NCBI GenBank assembly: GCA_037042915.1
Contig: CM073193.1
Span: 4,340,001 to 4,404,000, forward strand
Source of the DNA: Auricularia sp. M13
Taxonomy: Eukaryota; Basidiomycota; Agaricomycetes; Auriculariales; Auriculariaceae
Direction of reading: 5' to 3'
DNA: 64,000 bases
The position numbers and the translations under genes were made by a program. Positions 34,208-45,672 of this stretch are shown in pieces (the first letter of the stretch is position 1; the number at the start of each line of letters is the position of its first letter). Under the pieces are notes generated by a model that saw only the letters and a program-made list of their open reading frames with translations, was not told the DNA's origin and did no database searches.

Positions 34208-34717
34208 TAATCGCGTCGACACTACGACTCGACGTTGATATGCTACACTGCTAGTAATCCACTATCGCTAACGCTGATGTAGTAATCTTGCAAGTCTTAC
34301 ACAAGAGTTCTCGACGTGCTCCGAGTCCTTGCGAACGATCTGAGTCTCGACTTGTCTTCAACTGATGCGAGAGGGCTGCACTGAGGCTAAAGCACAGCGT
34401 TTTCGCCTGTAACGATCCATCGACTTGGTCTCCGGCATTCGCGTTGTATTAATGATCAGCTCCCGGCCCTCTAGGCTCGCGTGCGGTATCAGGTTTAGGT
34501 TCGAAATCCCTGGTCCTGCGGCTTGCGTCGTTGCATCTGTCACTTCGACCGCCTGTCGTATCGGCGACTCTATGTGCGTCATGCGTTGTCTAACGGATGA
34601 TTCCTCTTCCCGGTGCGGGGAAACGGAATACAAGAGCATTACATTAGGTACTCAGGCCTTCTGAGTGAGAAGATTACTAAGACGGGCGGCAAATGGTGCA
34701 GTGGAGTCCGCATATCT
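34208..34717. other. EH1-EH2 spacer
   Basis: No gene seen. A tRNA T-arm-like ggttcgaaatccc at 34498 has no matching acceptor or anticodon arms. Confidence 0.4.
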
Positions 34718-34724
34718 CATAAAA
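34718..34724 (+). promoter_or_regulatory. TATA-like box of EH2
   Basis: CATAAAA, 50 bases upstream of the EH2 start. The same box at the same distance precedes EH3 (60301) and EH4 (62258), followed by a shared GCTGACCAAC context. Confidence 0.6.
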
Positions 34725-35054
34725 GCCACTGAGCTGACCAACGTGCCTCTGTTCAGCCTTAGCTACCCGCGCCATGGTCGTCAAGCCGTTCACCATTGAC
34801 TTTTCTGCGGAGATCCCGCGCCTCAAGGCTCAGCTGGAAGCTACCCAGCTTCCAACACGCAACTCCGTCCCCGGCGCAGAGGATGATAAATGGGGTATCT
34901 CGCTCGACAAGCTCACCAGTTTGCGTGAAGAATGGCTCTCATTTGACTGGGATGCCGAGCAGAAGCGTCTCAACTCGTACGATCTTTCCTGCCGTGCTCT
35001 TGACATGTGTTTCGTGCTCATCGCGCTTATGGCAGCTACCATCACTTCACCACT

Positions 35055-35069
35055 GAGATCGATGGCACC
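35055..35069 (+). repeat. LINE target-site duplication, left
   Basis: gagatcgatggcacc, identical to 54496-54510 directly after the LINE poly-A. The intact paralogues carry a single copy of this stretch. Confidence 0.95.
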
Positions 35070-36337
35070 GGGGCTCTTCTTCCGGACCTATCATGATCCT
35101 TTTGCAAATCGCGAAATACGAGCCCCCCACTTCTTTCCACACATCGTGGACTCAGCGCCAGTGCTGGCAGTGCGATACTTGCACCAAGGCCTGATGTGAT
35201 CAACCGTTAGGCCCACCGAAGGGGTGCGCGCGGTCACTACTGCGCAGGACCCCTAGAATGAGCGCACAAAGCAGGCAACGCATTGCTGACCCCTGCTAAG
35301 CCGTAACTTAAGTCGCTCGGAAAGAGCAGAGGGCACGCAGGCTGCTGGAACGGCCGCAAGACCTTTCCAGACGCTTGAAGTATATTAAACCTAGGCCCTG
35401 CCCCAGCAGATAATTATGGACACTCAACGGTGGCTGCACGAATCAGTGCGCATGCCATCGCCGCTGGAACGACGACTCTTAGAGTCCGAGCTACGAGAGG
35501 GAGGTGCTGCTCGCTGAGGACGACGCGTCAGCCCAACCGCGGCGATCATCGGCCCGACGACATGATGACATTGCTCCCGAAACATCGTCAATACATTGCG
35601 GGCACGATCAAGCCTTTGACTCTCCTCCTTCTCCTGTGTTGGCGCAATGATCACAAATTCCCGCCACGAGATCGACGCACAGGATGTCCATAAACACTGC
35701 AAGGAACTACGTGATTAAAATTGAGTCATACAGAGCACTTACCACGACGCAGAAATTACAACTGCAAACCAAGTCGTAAACGCCCGACTGTAGGCACCGA
35801 GCGGAATAACACCGCACGAGACGTTCTCGATGCGTACGTTGTACTGGTGCGTGCTGTAATCGCCTCAGTGCTATAGTAACGAGCGGCGTGTGCGCGAACC
35901 TCACAAGAGTCGGCCTCGAACACCCTGCTCAAATATCAGCTTCATTTCCACCAGAGCTGCAAACCTACGGTATAAATCGACACATGGTGCGTAATACCGG
36001 AAGAGGCACCCCTCAGCTTTCTTATGTTCCAAGAGGGATGTTATGACAGCGAAGCTTTCACACGGCCCTCAGCACACTCCCCCTGGCGAGAACGCTAGTC
36101 CCCTGCCACCTACGCATCACCAGCACCCGTGTGCAATTCATTTGGAGTGCACGCATGACAGAAGAGTAGCTCTCTTGCCAGGGAAAACGCCACCTTTTCC
36201 CAAAAACGCCTCAACCCCAAGGCGCCCAGTGATCAACGCTCACCAGGCGCCCCACTGGTACCGTAACCCATTCGGCACATGCCGCGCCCTCTCCTTCTGA
36301 TATACCATCTATTACAGTCAGCCTGCGACGGACGACC
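35070..36337 (+). other. LINE 5' region
   Basis: Starts ggggctcttcttccggacct directly after the target duplication. Only short open frames are seen. It presumably contains the internal promoter. Confidence 0.5.
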
Positions 36338-39300
36338 ATGAAGGGGGACGCCAGGCCGGCGCCCGATACCCATACGCTGCAGGCCGACACGATGAGCATT
36401 CCCATCTCTGATAATGGTTACTACATCATCCCGTACACCCCCCTGTCTCAGGAGGAACTCCTCAGAGCCCTCCGAGTGCCTACGGCCCCCCAGCTCACAA
36501 CGATAGCTATAGACGCCTCTACGCCCGCACCCGCAGCTGAGAGCAGCTCGGCGACAACTCTACGTCCGCGCACGACTGGGCAGCGCCGCCCTCACCATCA
36601 TCAGCAGCGTAGCAACACGTCGCCGGCCCCACGCTCTCTCACACCGGCCCTTCCTCGCGCCTCACGCACCGATTTCATGTCAACCGACGTAGACGGACTC
36701 GTCCAGTCCCTGCCCATCGCCCTTCCCAGCGCAGAAAGCAAAAGACAGCCTGCTATGGAGGATGCAATAAAAACTGGGTGTTAAGCCTGCTGTGCCTTGG
36801 GGTTTTGGTTGCAAGGATAGTCGAACGTCCGGGCGCAGAGAACACTCGAACGAACAACTAGAGCCTTCGGTGCGTTATTGAGCACACCGGCTACGTCGAG
36901 TAGCACGACCGAAGGGACCGCGAGCAGCAGAGGACTCAGACGAGTAAGTCGGGCGAGGGGAGAACCCAGAGGCGAAGTCGAGAGAGAGAGAGATAGAGTG
37001 TGCGAGGGGCACGACTATGTCGATTTCGTAACTGGGGAGCTAGATACAAAGTCGAGGGTCTTTTATACCTGGGGAGGTGATCCGATGTACTCGGAGTGTA
37101 TCCTAGAGACGAAGGAGAGGGGGCCTCAGATCAATAGAGATCGTCGTCATCGGCCGATAGGATGAGTAAGAGCGAGTGGGTAAGGTATCGGGGGATCGGG
37201 CGAATGACGAGAGGCGAATGACTAAGACGAGTGGAGCGAACCGGATATGAACACTATCGATACAGTAGGGACAAGGCGAGTTAGGTGGATGTATGCGAGT
37301 AAGGAGAGAAGCTAGAGAAGTGAGGGAGAGGTCTAGAGGTAGAGGACGATGAGGAGAACATATCCCGAGCATATGAACACGAGGGGAGATAAGCCGGGTA
37401 TTCGGGAGCTTGACCGAGTTGACCGAGTTGGCCGAGTGACGTAGAATGACGCCGAGTGATGCCGAGAGCACGTGGGGTCCGCGGACCGGGGCACGGGCGT
37501 AACAGTATCCCCCCTTTACGTCCTGAGCCCACGAAGGACTGCAGCAACGCAAGGTGAATACGAAAAATGAGATAGCACGCACTCGAGTCCGAATGGGGCC
37601 AAAAGATCGGGTCGGGTCGGAACGGGTCGGACGCAGATTAAAAGTGGTTGGGTCGGGAGTTGAATCGTCGAACCACTCTTGTCTTCTGCCCGCCGCGCAC
37701 CATGCCGCGATACGAATCGCTCAAGGACGTCGCCGCCGCGTACGACCGCAAGACCGTCGGCGCCGTCATGAGGTCGCTCGAGGACGACCCGACGATGGAG
37801 GCGCTGATCGCAGCGCACGAGGACGCGAAGCGGACGCTCGGCGGCCTACAGCAAGAGGCCGTCGACGAGGAGGACCTCGACGCGATCGAGGCGTTCAGCG
37901 CGCGCAGGCGCCAGGCGAAGGCCGAGCTGCGCCTGGCGGCGCAGCGGCGCCGGGATGCTGGCCGGCGCGTGGCCAAGATCGCGGCGGACGCGGGCGCCAA
38001 GGCGACGAAGAGCCAGGCGTCGCCGGCGAAGGCGCCGACCACGAGCACGAAGGCACCGGCGAAGGACGCGAGGGAGACCGAGTCGCCGCCGAAGAGGCGG
38101 AAGGCCATGGAGGTATGGGTCGAGTTACCTCGACTGCGCGATTTGGCTAAGGTGCGCTTTTGTTTCAGGTCGATGTCGCGAAGACGACTCAGGCGCCGCG
38201 CAAGGTCGCGCCGAAACCCGCGCCGGTCGCGGTCACTCGCTCGCCGTCGCTCGGGGCGGGCGAGACGCTCGAGGACGACGATGAGGTCGAGGAGCTCGCG
38301 AGCCCGGTGGCGCCGGCCGCGAAGCCCAAGCCCAAGCCCAAGCCGCGCGCGGGCGGCAAGTTCACGGACAGGTGGCCGGAGGTGCCGTACTGGACGCGGT
38401 TCCCGAGCCAGGTAAGTCTTCGGTTGTTCGTGTTTTGCTCGCCGGGACTGACGACGAGTAGTGCGAGGCTTGCGCCAAGCGCGGCGGCCAGTGCGTTCGG
38501 CAGCACCGGTCGAACACTTGCACCGCGTGTCATCAGACCCGGGGCAAGTGTACGCACTCGGGCAAGCCGTTCGTGCCGCGCTGGCGAGAAGAGGGCGGCG
38601 TCGCCGAGTGCGTCGCCCGAGCGCCCCAAGAAGGTGCGCATCGTCGAGGGACGACGCTGGGGACGAGGGCGGCCGAGGACCGCGCGAAGACGGCCGAGCA
38701 CCGCAGGGTCGTGGAGAACCACGCCCTGTGGACGAACAACTCGGTGCACAACATCGAGAGGATGTTGTACCGGATGCTGCAGTGGCAAGCACAGCAGTTC
38801 GGTCAGTCGATCGATGATTCGATCGACGACCCGTTCACGAGCGAGGAGGAAGAGGAGGCCGAGGAGGAGGTCGAGGAGGAGTCCGAGGAGGAGGACGAGG
38901 AAGCGGTCGAGAAGCGACCGAGGACGCGGACGAGTAGGCGATAGGGTAGAGTAGTAGCGGGTGCGACCAAAGTCGCCCAAAAAATGTAATAAATGACTGT
39001 TTCTTGGAATCGGGTGAAAAGCGAGTGAGCGAAGAAATAGCGAGTGAAAAAAGCGAGTGCTTAGATGTTTTCGAATTTCTTGAGGATTTGCTGGAACTCT
39101 TGATAACTGCCGGGAGCGCTGGGATTTGCAGCATAGAAGTCTTGAACTGCTTCTTGCGCGTGTTCGAGATTTTCGGAGCCCATCTCGGTGGTCTCGGGGT
39201 CGTCGGGAGTGCCGATGTGACCGATCCAGCGAATGCGAAAACGAAGGCGCGAGTGACGATGGCGATTGTCGATGCGTACGCTGAGTACTTCGAGCTCGTA

Positions 39301-42300
39301 CTCTTGCTCGCCGTCGACGACGACGGGCGGAGGAGGTTCTTGACGTTGACCGGGAAACGCTTCTCGAGGGTGGGGTTCGAGTTGCGAGGCGTGAAAGACC
39401 GGGTGTACGCGAGCGAGGTAGTCGGGTAGGCTGAGGGTGAACGATTGCGAGCTAGGTTGATCGACGATCGGGAACGGGCCTAGGTAGCGATCGGCGAGTT
39501 TGCGGGTGGGCTGCGTCGTCTTGATGTGTTCCGAGAGGACGTAGGCCATGTCGCCGACCTTGAAGTCAGGCGGGGAGTGCGTCGAGCATTCGCAGATGCA
39601 GTGTAACGTTTCTGAGCGGCAGCGATCTGCTCCTTCAGGACGTCCTGCAGTTCGTGGATGTCGACAGCGAAGTCGCGGGCGCGAGCAGAGGCAACGTCGC
39701 GCTCGGGGTAGACGGAGATGTTCGGATGAAAACCCTTGTTGGCGAAGAAAGGCGAGACACCAGTCGAGTCGTTCGGGGTGTTGTTGTACGTGAATTCGGC
39801 GAGAGGGAGTAGCTCGGACCAGTTGTCCTGCTCGTAGTTGCAGTAGAGACGGAGGTACTGCTCGAGCGTCTGGTTCGTGTGTTCGACTTGACCGTTCGCC
39901 TCCGGGTGGTGACCCGAGGTGAAGTGCATGGTCATGTTGAGGAGCAGAGCCGAGTGCGCGAAAGAAGCGGGAGACAATTCGGAGCCGCGGTCGGTAGAGA
40001 CGTGCGAGGGAGCGCCATGTTTGGCGAAGACGTGGATGAGGAAGAGACGCGCGAGTTCTTCGGAGGTGATCTTGCCCTTGGTCGGGACGAAGATACCCTG
40101 CTTCGAGAGGCGATCAATAATGACAAGGATCGCGGTGTAACCGTTGGACTCAGGGAGTTGTTCGATGAAGTCCATCGAGATCGAGTCCCAGTTGCGAAGC
40201 GGAATCGGGAGCGGTTGAAGTCGACCGTACGGCTTGTGTCGTCGAGGTTTGCTGCGCCCACAGGTGACGCAGGCCTGGACGTAGGTACGAATCGAGTCGC
40301 GCAGGTCGGGCCAGTAGTACTCGCGGGCGACCATCTTGAGTGTCTTGTTCTGACCCGGATGGCCAGCGAGCGGGTGATCGTGCTTTTCGCGAAGGATACG
40401 AAGGCGACAATCGAGAGCGTTCGGTACGTAGATCCTGCCCTTGAACAGCAAGAATCCGTCGTCCGAGGCCGACCAGTTGATCGCGTCATCGGTGCCGAGT
40501 TTCGAGCGAATGTCGAGAGCGAGTTCGTCCGAGTCGTACGAGGCACGGATGTCATCCCGAATGGACTGAGTGTCCATGATCGTGGCTGCGCGAAGGAAAG
40601 TCTCTTCAGCATACGTCGCGCGAAGGGAAGCGGCGAACTGTTCCGAAGTAAAGACGGGTCGGAAGTTCTGCGGGTTTGCGCTGGCGTAGCCACCATCCCC
40701 CCTTTTGAGATAGACGTCGTGGCGGCGAGTGAGAGCATCGGGTTTGCCGCCGAGTCGACCGGGTCAGCGAATGAGGAGGTTGAAGGTAGAAAGGTACTCG
40801 GACCAGCGAGCTTGCCGACGAGTGAGCATCTTCGTGGTAGAGAAATACTCGAGGTTCTTGTGGTCCGTGACGGCGTCTATTGGGGTCTCGGCCCCTTCGA
40901 GGTAGTGTCGCCATAGTTCGAACGCCTCGAATATCGCGAGTAGCTCCTTGTCGTGCGTGTCGTAGTTGAGCTCGGTGGGAGTGAGCGTGCGCGAATGGAA
41001 AGCGACGGGGTGAACAGAGCCGTCCGGGAGGACGTGCGAGAAGATCGCCGCGATCGCGTAGTCGGAAGCGTCAGTCTCGACGACGCGAGGGAGAGCGGGA
41101 TCGAAGTGGTGAAGGACGGGAGCGCAAGTGAACGCCTTCTTGAGCTCGTTGAACGCAGCGAGGCATTGCGGAGTGAAGTTCCACGTTGCGGTCTTTCGAG
41201 TGAGACGAGTGAGCGGGACGAGCGATATCGGAGTAGTCGTAGATGAATCGTCGATAGAAGTTCGCGAAGCCGAGGAACGACTGGATGTCGCGAACGTTGC
41301 GAGGGACGGGCCACTCGAGGAGGGTGGCAATCTTCTTCGGGTCCATGCTGATGCCCTCGGGGCTGATGATGTACCTGAGGTACTCGATGGTGTCAGCATG
41401 GAACTCGCACTTCTCGGGCTTACAGAAGAGGTCATTCTCCCGCAGCCGTCGAAGGACCTCTCGAACGTGTTCCTCATGCTTCGAGGGATCGTCCGAGTAG
41501 ATGAGGATGTCGTCGAGGTAGACGGTGACCGTGACGTCGAGGAGATCGGAGAAGATGTCGTTCATGAAGCGCTGGAAAGCGGCTGGAGCGTTCGTGAGAC
41601 CGAAAGGCATGACGAGATACTCGTAGGTGCCGTAGCGCGTTCGAAAGGCGGTCTTCCACTCGTCGCCGGCCGCGATGCGAACGTTGCTGTATCTGACACG
41701 AAGATCGAGCTTGGTGAACTTCTTGGCGGTGCGAAGGCGGTCGAGCGTGGACGAGATGAGCGGAAGCGGGTACTTGTCCTTCCGAGTGATCTTGTTGAGC
41801 CCACGATAATCGACGCATAGGCGAAGAGAACCGTCGGCCTTCTTGACGAAGAGAACCGGGGCGCCACCCGGGGACGACGAAGAGCGAATGTGTCCTTTGC
41901 TGAGGTTATCCTGAATGTACTCCCGAAGCGCGAGTTGCTCGGGCTCGGAGAGCGAGTAGATCGGACCGGATGGGAGAGGCTTGCCTTCTTCCATGTCGAT
42001 CTTGAGATCGTACGGCCGATGTTCAGGGAGTCGATTCGAGGCCTCCTTTGAGAAGACGTCGAGGAACTCGTGATAACACTCGGGGATGCCTTCGCCGGTT
42101 TCCGAGGCCGGGTTGGCAGACGCAGAGCGAGCGGGCACCGATGGATCTCGAATGTAGATGGCCGAGACCATTGAGCCGCGAAGTCGACGAGAGGTGTCGA
42201 AGGCTGCAGCGCCGATGATCTTGATGTCGACGCGAGCAGCGGCGCGCGAAGGGCGGTTTCGTCCATCGGCGGTTCGGGAGGCAGAGTACGTGGCGCGGGA

Positions 42301-43140
42301 GGAGGTGACGACGGAGTCGGAGGATCCGAGTCGGCGAGAACCCAGGGACGAAACCCGAGGGATCCGAGGGCGAGACACGAGTGGGGAAAGAGATGCGGTG
42401 ATGGAACCAGTCAATCCTAGGATTGTAGCGGGCCAACCAGCGGTATCCCAGCACTGCAGAGCAAGTCGGATCTAGAGTGGTGAGGAGGAAGTTGATGATC
42501 ATCGAAGTTCCGCAAGGGAAGCGGACGGGAAGCGACACGTATTTGGAGATAACACCGCGATAGGAGCCGTCGAAGAGCCGAAGGCGTAGCGGTTGATCGA
42601 GAGACTTTTGAGGGAGTCGAAGACTCTCGGCGAACTGAGTATCGAGGAACTGATCTTCGGAGCCGGAGTCGACGAGTGTGCGAAAGGATGGGACAGCGTC
42701 GGAGGAGAGGACGACGATGAGAGCGTCTTGATCGGTGAGCGCGGCAGCGTTCAACCGAGTGTAAGGCATCTTGGGCTTGACGCAGTTGGCCCTAGATGCC
42801 CGTGGGGAACTGCCCGTTAGTTTTTCGCTTCCGCCGGGGCAGAAGCGGCGGCGCCCGAGGGAGCAGGAGCCGGCGTCGAGGAAGTCGCGGGTTGAGCCTT
42901 AGCGGCGCGACCCTTCGACTCGCGATTGTGAGCGGCCTTGCGGCACTCGGACGCGGTGTGGCCGGCATGGCCACAGTAGAGGCAGAGGTTGTTATCGAGG
43001 CGACGGCGTCGTTCGGCGTCGTTGAGCTTGCCGTTCGAGTTGAGGTTCTTCGCGACGTCGTCCTTCGACTTGGTCGTGGTCTTCGAAGACGAGCGGGCCG
43101 AGGTCGAGGACTGACCCCTCGAGTTCGAGTGGTTGTTCGA

Positions 43141-43171
<31 letters not shown>

Positions 43172-45672
43172 GAGCGCGCGTTGGACTTGGTGTTCGATCG
43201 GGAGCCCGATTGAGGCGTCGCGGTCGAGGTGGTCTTCTGCGCTTTACGGGGTTCGTTCGCGTGCTCGAGAGCTTGCTCGTCCTTATCGATCCAGTAGTTG
43301 GCGTCGATGCTAAGAGCGAGCGCAGCGAGTGGCGTCAGAGAAGCCGGGCGTTGAGCTACTTGAGCAGCAAAGACAGATTTGATGCGGCGAGGGAGTCCGC
43401 GATAGAATTGCGAGGCGAGTGCAGCGTCGTCCCAGCCGAGCAGTTTGGCGTATTCGTCGAACTGGAGCTTGTAGCGGGCGACCTTGCCGTTGTCGGCCAT
43501 TTGCAGTCGTCGAATCTTGACTTCGGCGCGTTCGCGTTCGTTCGTGACGCCGAAGGTGATCGTGAGTTCGTTCTTGAATTCGTTCCAGTCTTTGAGGAAC
43601 TCGTAACCGGGAGGCGGATTCGGGACGAGAGGAACGTAGCCGCCCCACCATTCCTTCGCCCGACCCGAGAGATAGGTCGCGGTGAAGAGAATCTTCTCGG
43701 GACGTCTGGTACTTCCGAGGGTTGGCGAGGAAGTAGGTTTCGCAGTCGATGAGGAATCCGCGAAGTTTGTTGGCGTTTTCGCCGTCGAATTTGTCGGGTT
43801 TGGCGGCGTCGATGCGAGAGCCGCTGTCGCGGTCGACGAAGTAGACACGAGGGACGTTGTCGTGTTGATCGTGGAATTGTCGTTCGCGATCGACGTCCGA
43901 GTCGTAGCCGTCCGACGGAGGGTCGAAGGGAGGTCCCGGGGGACCAGGAGGATCGTTACCGCCACCATCGCCCCCACCGCCGCCACCTCCGGGAGGAGGG
44001 TTCGGAGGGTGCGAGCCGTGCGAGTGGTGCGAGTGGTGCGACGAGGGCGAGGGAGCACCTCGATGACCACCACCGCCACCGCCGCCTCCGCCGCCCCCGC
44101 CTCCACCGCCGCCACCTCCGCCGCCTCCTCCGCCACCCCCGCCGCCACGCCGGGGCGTGTTAGGGGTGCCGGATGGGAAGAAGCCGCGGAACGACGAGGA
44201 GTGCTGCGAAAGCGAGGAGTCGGCGAGAGCCGGTGTACGGAACGAGCGCGAGAGGGTGTCGAGAGCCGAGCGAGTGAGTCGAGGGATGCGAGGGCGATCG
44301 CGTCGTGTGGCTTGAGGGAGGGTAGGAACCGCTCGGGTCCGCGCGTAGTGTGGACTGGGCCGGCGAGAAACGCGAGGTGTGAAGCGAGCCGGAGAGAGTG
44401 TGTTGCGAGAGGATTTCGTCATCATCGTTCGGCGGTTGCGAGTGCCGAGATGATCCGAAGCAGCTAGTGCCCGACATCGAGACTGATGGCGAAGGCGTAG
44501 CCGGCTGAGGAGGTTGTTGGTCGCGAAGACGAGCCTGACGACGGGCTTCGCGAAGGATAGCGTCGGGGGAGTCGAGTAGAGGATGAGGTTCTTCCTGGTT
44601 TCTTCTGAGATTCTGTCGAGTCCCAAAGACCATACAACTCGAGCGGAGCTCGAGTTACGAAATACTGTTAAGCCTGCTGTGCCTTGGGGTTTTGGTTGCA
44701 AGGATAGTCGAACGTCCGGGCGCAGAGAACACTCGAACGAACAACTAGAGCCTTCGGTGCGTTATTGAGCACACCGGCTACGTCGAGTAGCACGACCGAA
44801 GGGACCGCGAGCAGCAGAGGACTCAGACGAGTAAGTCGGGCGAGGGGAGAACCCAGAGGCGAAGTCGAGAGAGAGAGAGATAGAGTGTGCGAGGGGCACG
44901 ACTATGTCGATTTCGTAACTGGGGAGCTAGATACAAAGTCGAGGGTCTTTTATACCTGGGGAGGTGATCCGATGTACTCGGAGTGTATCCTAGAGACGAA
45001 GGAGAGGGGGCCTCAGATCAATAGAGATCGTCGTCATCGGCCGATAGGATGAGTAAGAGCGAGTGGGTAAGGTATCGGGGGATCGGGCGAATGACGAGAG
45101 GCGAATGACTAAGACGAGTGGAGCGAACCGGATATGAACACTATCGATACAGTAGGGACAAGGCGAGTTAGGTGGATGTATGCGAGTAAGGAGAGAAGCT
45201 AGAGAAGTGAGGGAGAGGTCTAGAGGTAGAGGACGATGAGGAGAACATATCCCGAGCATATGAACACGAGGGGAGATAAGCCAGGTATTCGGGAGCTTGA
45301 CCGAGTTGACCGAGTTGGCCGAGTGACGTAGAATGACGCCGAGTGATGCCGAGAGCACGTGGGGTCCGCGGACCGGGGCACGGGCGTAACACTGGGCCTC
45401 GGCGACCGGCAGAGAATTACACTGGGGACGTTTCCCCCAATGCGAAGAACGGCATCGCCAAGCGATTGCAGGCACACACCACGTCCTGGAGTACAATCGA
45501 GTCGTCAAATTCCGAATTCTGGTGCAGGAGAGGAAGTCGCGCCTCAGGACGGTCTGACTCTCGGCATATCCTTCCATGTCACTTTGTATCCCGGGCCTAC
45601 GTGTCACTTTGTATCCCGGGCCCTACGTGTCAACATAACAGACGTGGCATCCAATTTCACGTGCCCCAATGA
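36338..45672 (+). CDS. Possible LINE ORF0, interrupted by the gypsy insertion
   Basis: A frame opening at 36338 (alternative ATG at 36392, [19 protein letters not shown]) runs to the gypsy target site at 36778. With the gypsy and one CTGGG copy removed it continues in the same frame from 45397 ([15 protein letters not shown]) to a TGA at 45670-45672, about 239 codons in all. The N-terminal half is rich in Pro, Ser and Thr. No known domain was seen. The coordinates span the nested element. It could be a real accessory ORF of this LINE or a fortuitous frame. Confidence 0.4.
36774..36778 (+). repeat. Gypsy target-site duplication, left
   Basis: CTGGG, repeated at 45392-45396. Confidence 0.9.
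36779..37504 (-). repeat. Gypsy LTR, left (3' LTR of the element)
   Basis: 726 bp, TGTTAAGCC...GCGTAACA on the plus strand. It contains a short GA run. A 95-codon frame within it is identical in both LTRs and is not considered a gene. Confidence 0.95.
37505..37701. promoter_or_regulatory. Polypurine tract and upstream region of the antisense gene
   Basis: Next to the LTR, the minus strand reads GTAAAGGGGGGATAC, the polypurine primer for plus-strand DNA synthesis. Further in, gggtcgggtcggaacgggtc is a short tandem repeat just upstream of the antisense gene and may serve as its promoter or leader. Confidence 0.6.
37702..38944 (+). CDS. Intron-containing accessory gene in the gypsy element, antisense to gag-pol
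   Basis: Starts [19 protein letters not shown]. Exons 37702-38112, 38169-38411 and 38462-38944 sum to 1137 nt (378 residues), joined by introns of 56 nt (GTATGG..TTTCAG) and 50 nt (GTAAGT..AGTAG). The protein has an Ala/Lys-rich, nuclear-signal-bearing N-terminal half ([10 protein letters not shown]) and a Cys cluster [11 protein letters not shown] plus [16 protein letters not shown] that looks like a small zinc finger of fungal transcription-factor type. It continues through a helical region ([20 protein letters not shown]) into a very acidic tail and basic end ([10 protein letters not shown]). No family was recognised with certainty. Because it is antisense, its introns would not be removed from the element's genomic RNA. 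The product may bind nucleic acid or chromatin. Confidence 0.72.
39061..42769 (-). CDS. pol: Gypsy pol: protease, RT, RNase H, integrase, chromodomain-like end (frame-broken)
   Basis: Begins [15 protein letters not shown]. The protease motif is [10 protein letters not shown] (about 42660). The RT has [32 protein letters not shown] and the catalytic [11 protein letters not shown] (about 41515). RNase H has [13 protein letters not shown] and [15 protein letters not shown]. Integrase has the HHCC zinc site ([17 protein letters not shown]), then [17 protein letters not shown] and [16 protein letters not shown]. The end contains [15 protein letters not shown] and a chromodomain-like RWIGHI, stopping at 39061. 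Frame changes occur near 42415 (protease/RT), 41215 (RT/RNase H) and 39560 (integrase/C-terminus), so this copy cannot make a full polyprotein as read. The RT motif usually LDLRGAY reads LDLRVRY here. Confidence 0.9.
42817..44633 (-). CDS. gag: Gypsy gag with zinc knuckle (frame-broken)
   Basis: Starts [18 protein letters not shown] at 44633, only 32 bases inside the 5' (right) LTR. A Ser/Pro/Arg-rich region and a glycine run (44050-44150) precede the conserved capsid-like part: [52 protein letters not shown] and ASQFYRGLP. An Asn/Ser-rich linker leads to the zinc knuckle [14 protein letters not shown] (CX2CX4HX4C) near 42960. The stop is at 42817, 47 bases before the pol start. Two frame changes (near 44350 and 43710) interrupt it. 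Confidence 0.88.
44050..44152 (-). repeat. Glycine-coding GGN microsatellite in gag
   Basis: An imperfect ccg/cca/cct-type trinucleotide run on the plus strand encodes an almost unbroken glycine stretch of about 30 residues on the minus strand. Prone to slippage and to assembly error. Confidence 0.85.
44630..44656 (-). other. Palindrome next to the gypsy 5' LTR, at the primer-site position
   Basis: aactcgagcggagctcgagtt forms a perfect 9-bp stem with a 3-base loop, immediately inside the 5' LTR and next to the gag ATG. No sequence resembling a tRNA 3' end primer site is obvious here. Confidence 0.5.
44666..45391 (-). repeat. Gypsy LTR, right (5' LTR of the element)
   Basis: 726 bp, virtually identical to 36779-37504. 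Confidence 0.95.
45392..45396 (+). repeat. Gypsy target-site duplication, right
   Basis: CTGGG, matching 36774-36778. Confidence 0.9.
45578..45628 (+). repeat. 25/26-bp tandem repeat in the LINE
   Basis: gtcactttgtatcccgggcc.. at 45578 is repeated at 45603 with one inserted c. Confidence 0.85.

Larger units (their letters stand above)
36779..45391 (-). mobile_element. Complete Ty3/gypsy chromovirus-type LTR retrotransposon
   Basis: 8613 bp, flanked by a 5-bp duplication CTGGG. Both LTRs are 726 bp, begin TG and end CA, and differ at one position that I found (g at 37394 versus a at the matching site near 45281). Genes run on the minus strand: gag, then protease, reverse transcriptase, RNase H, integrase and a chromodomain-like end. 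A polypurine tract (AAAGGGGGGAT on the minus strand, 37507-37518) adjoins the left (3') LTR. It is younger than the LINE it sits in. An extra gene of opposite orientation lies between pol and the 3' LTR. Confidence 0.96.

Noticed and set aside
34490-34512. tRNA T-arm-like ggttcgaaatccc
   Set aside because: No acceptor stem, D-arm or anticodon arm could be paired around it.
36878-37165. A 95-codon frame in each gypsy LTR (also 44765-45052)
   Set aside because: Identity follows from the LTR duplication. No domain, and LTRs rarely code.
39879-40916. 345-codon plus-strand frame opposite the gypsy integrase
   Set aside because: The minus strand has clear integrase motifs. The plus frame has none and, unlike 37702-38944, lacks introns or a Cys cluster.
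41128-44467. Further plus-strand frames opposite RT and gag (230-318 codons)
   Set aside because: Val/Glu/Arg-rich shadows of RT and gag codons with no motifs.
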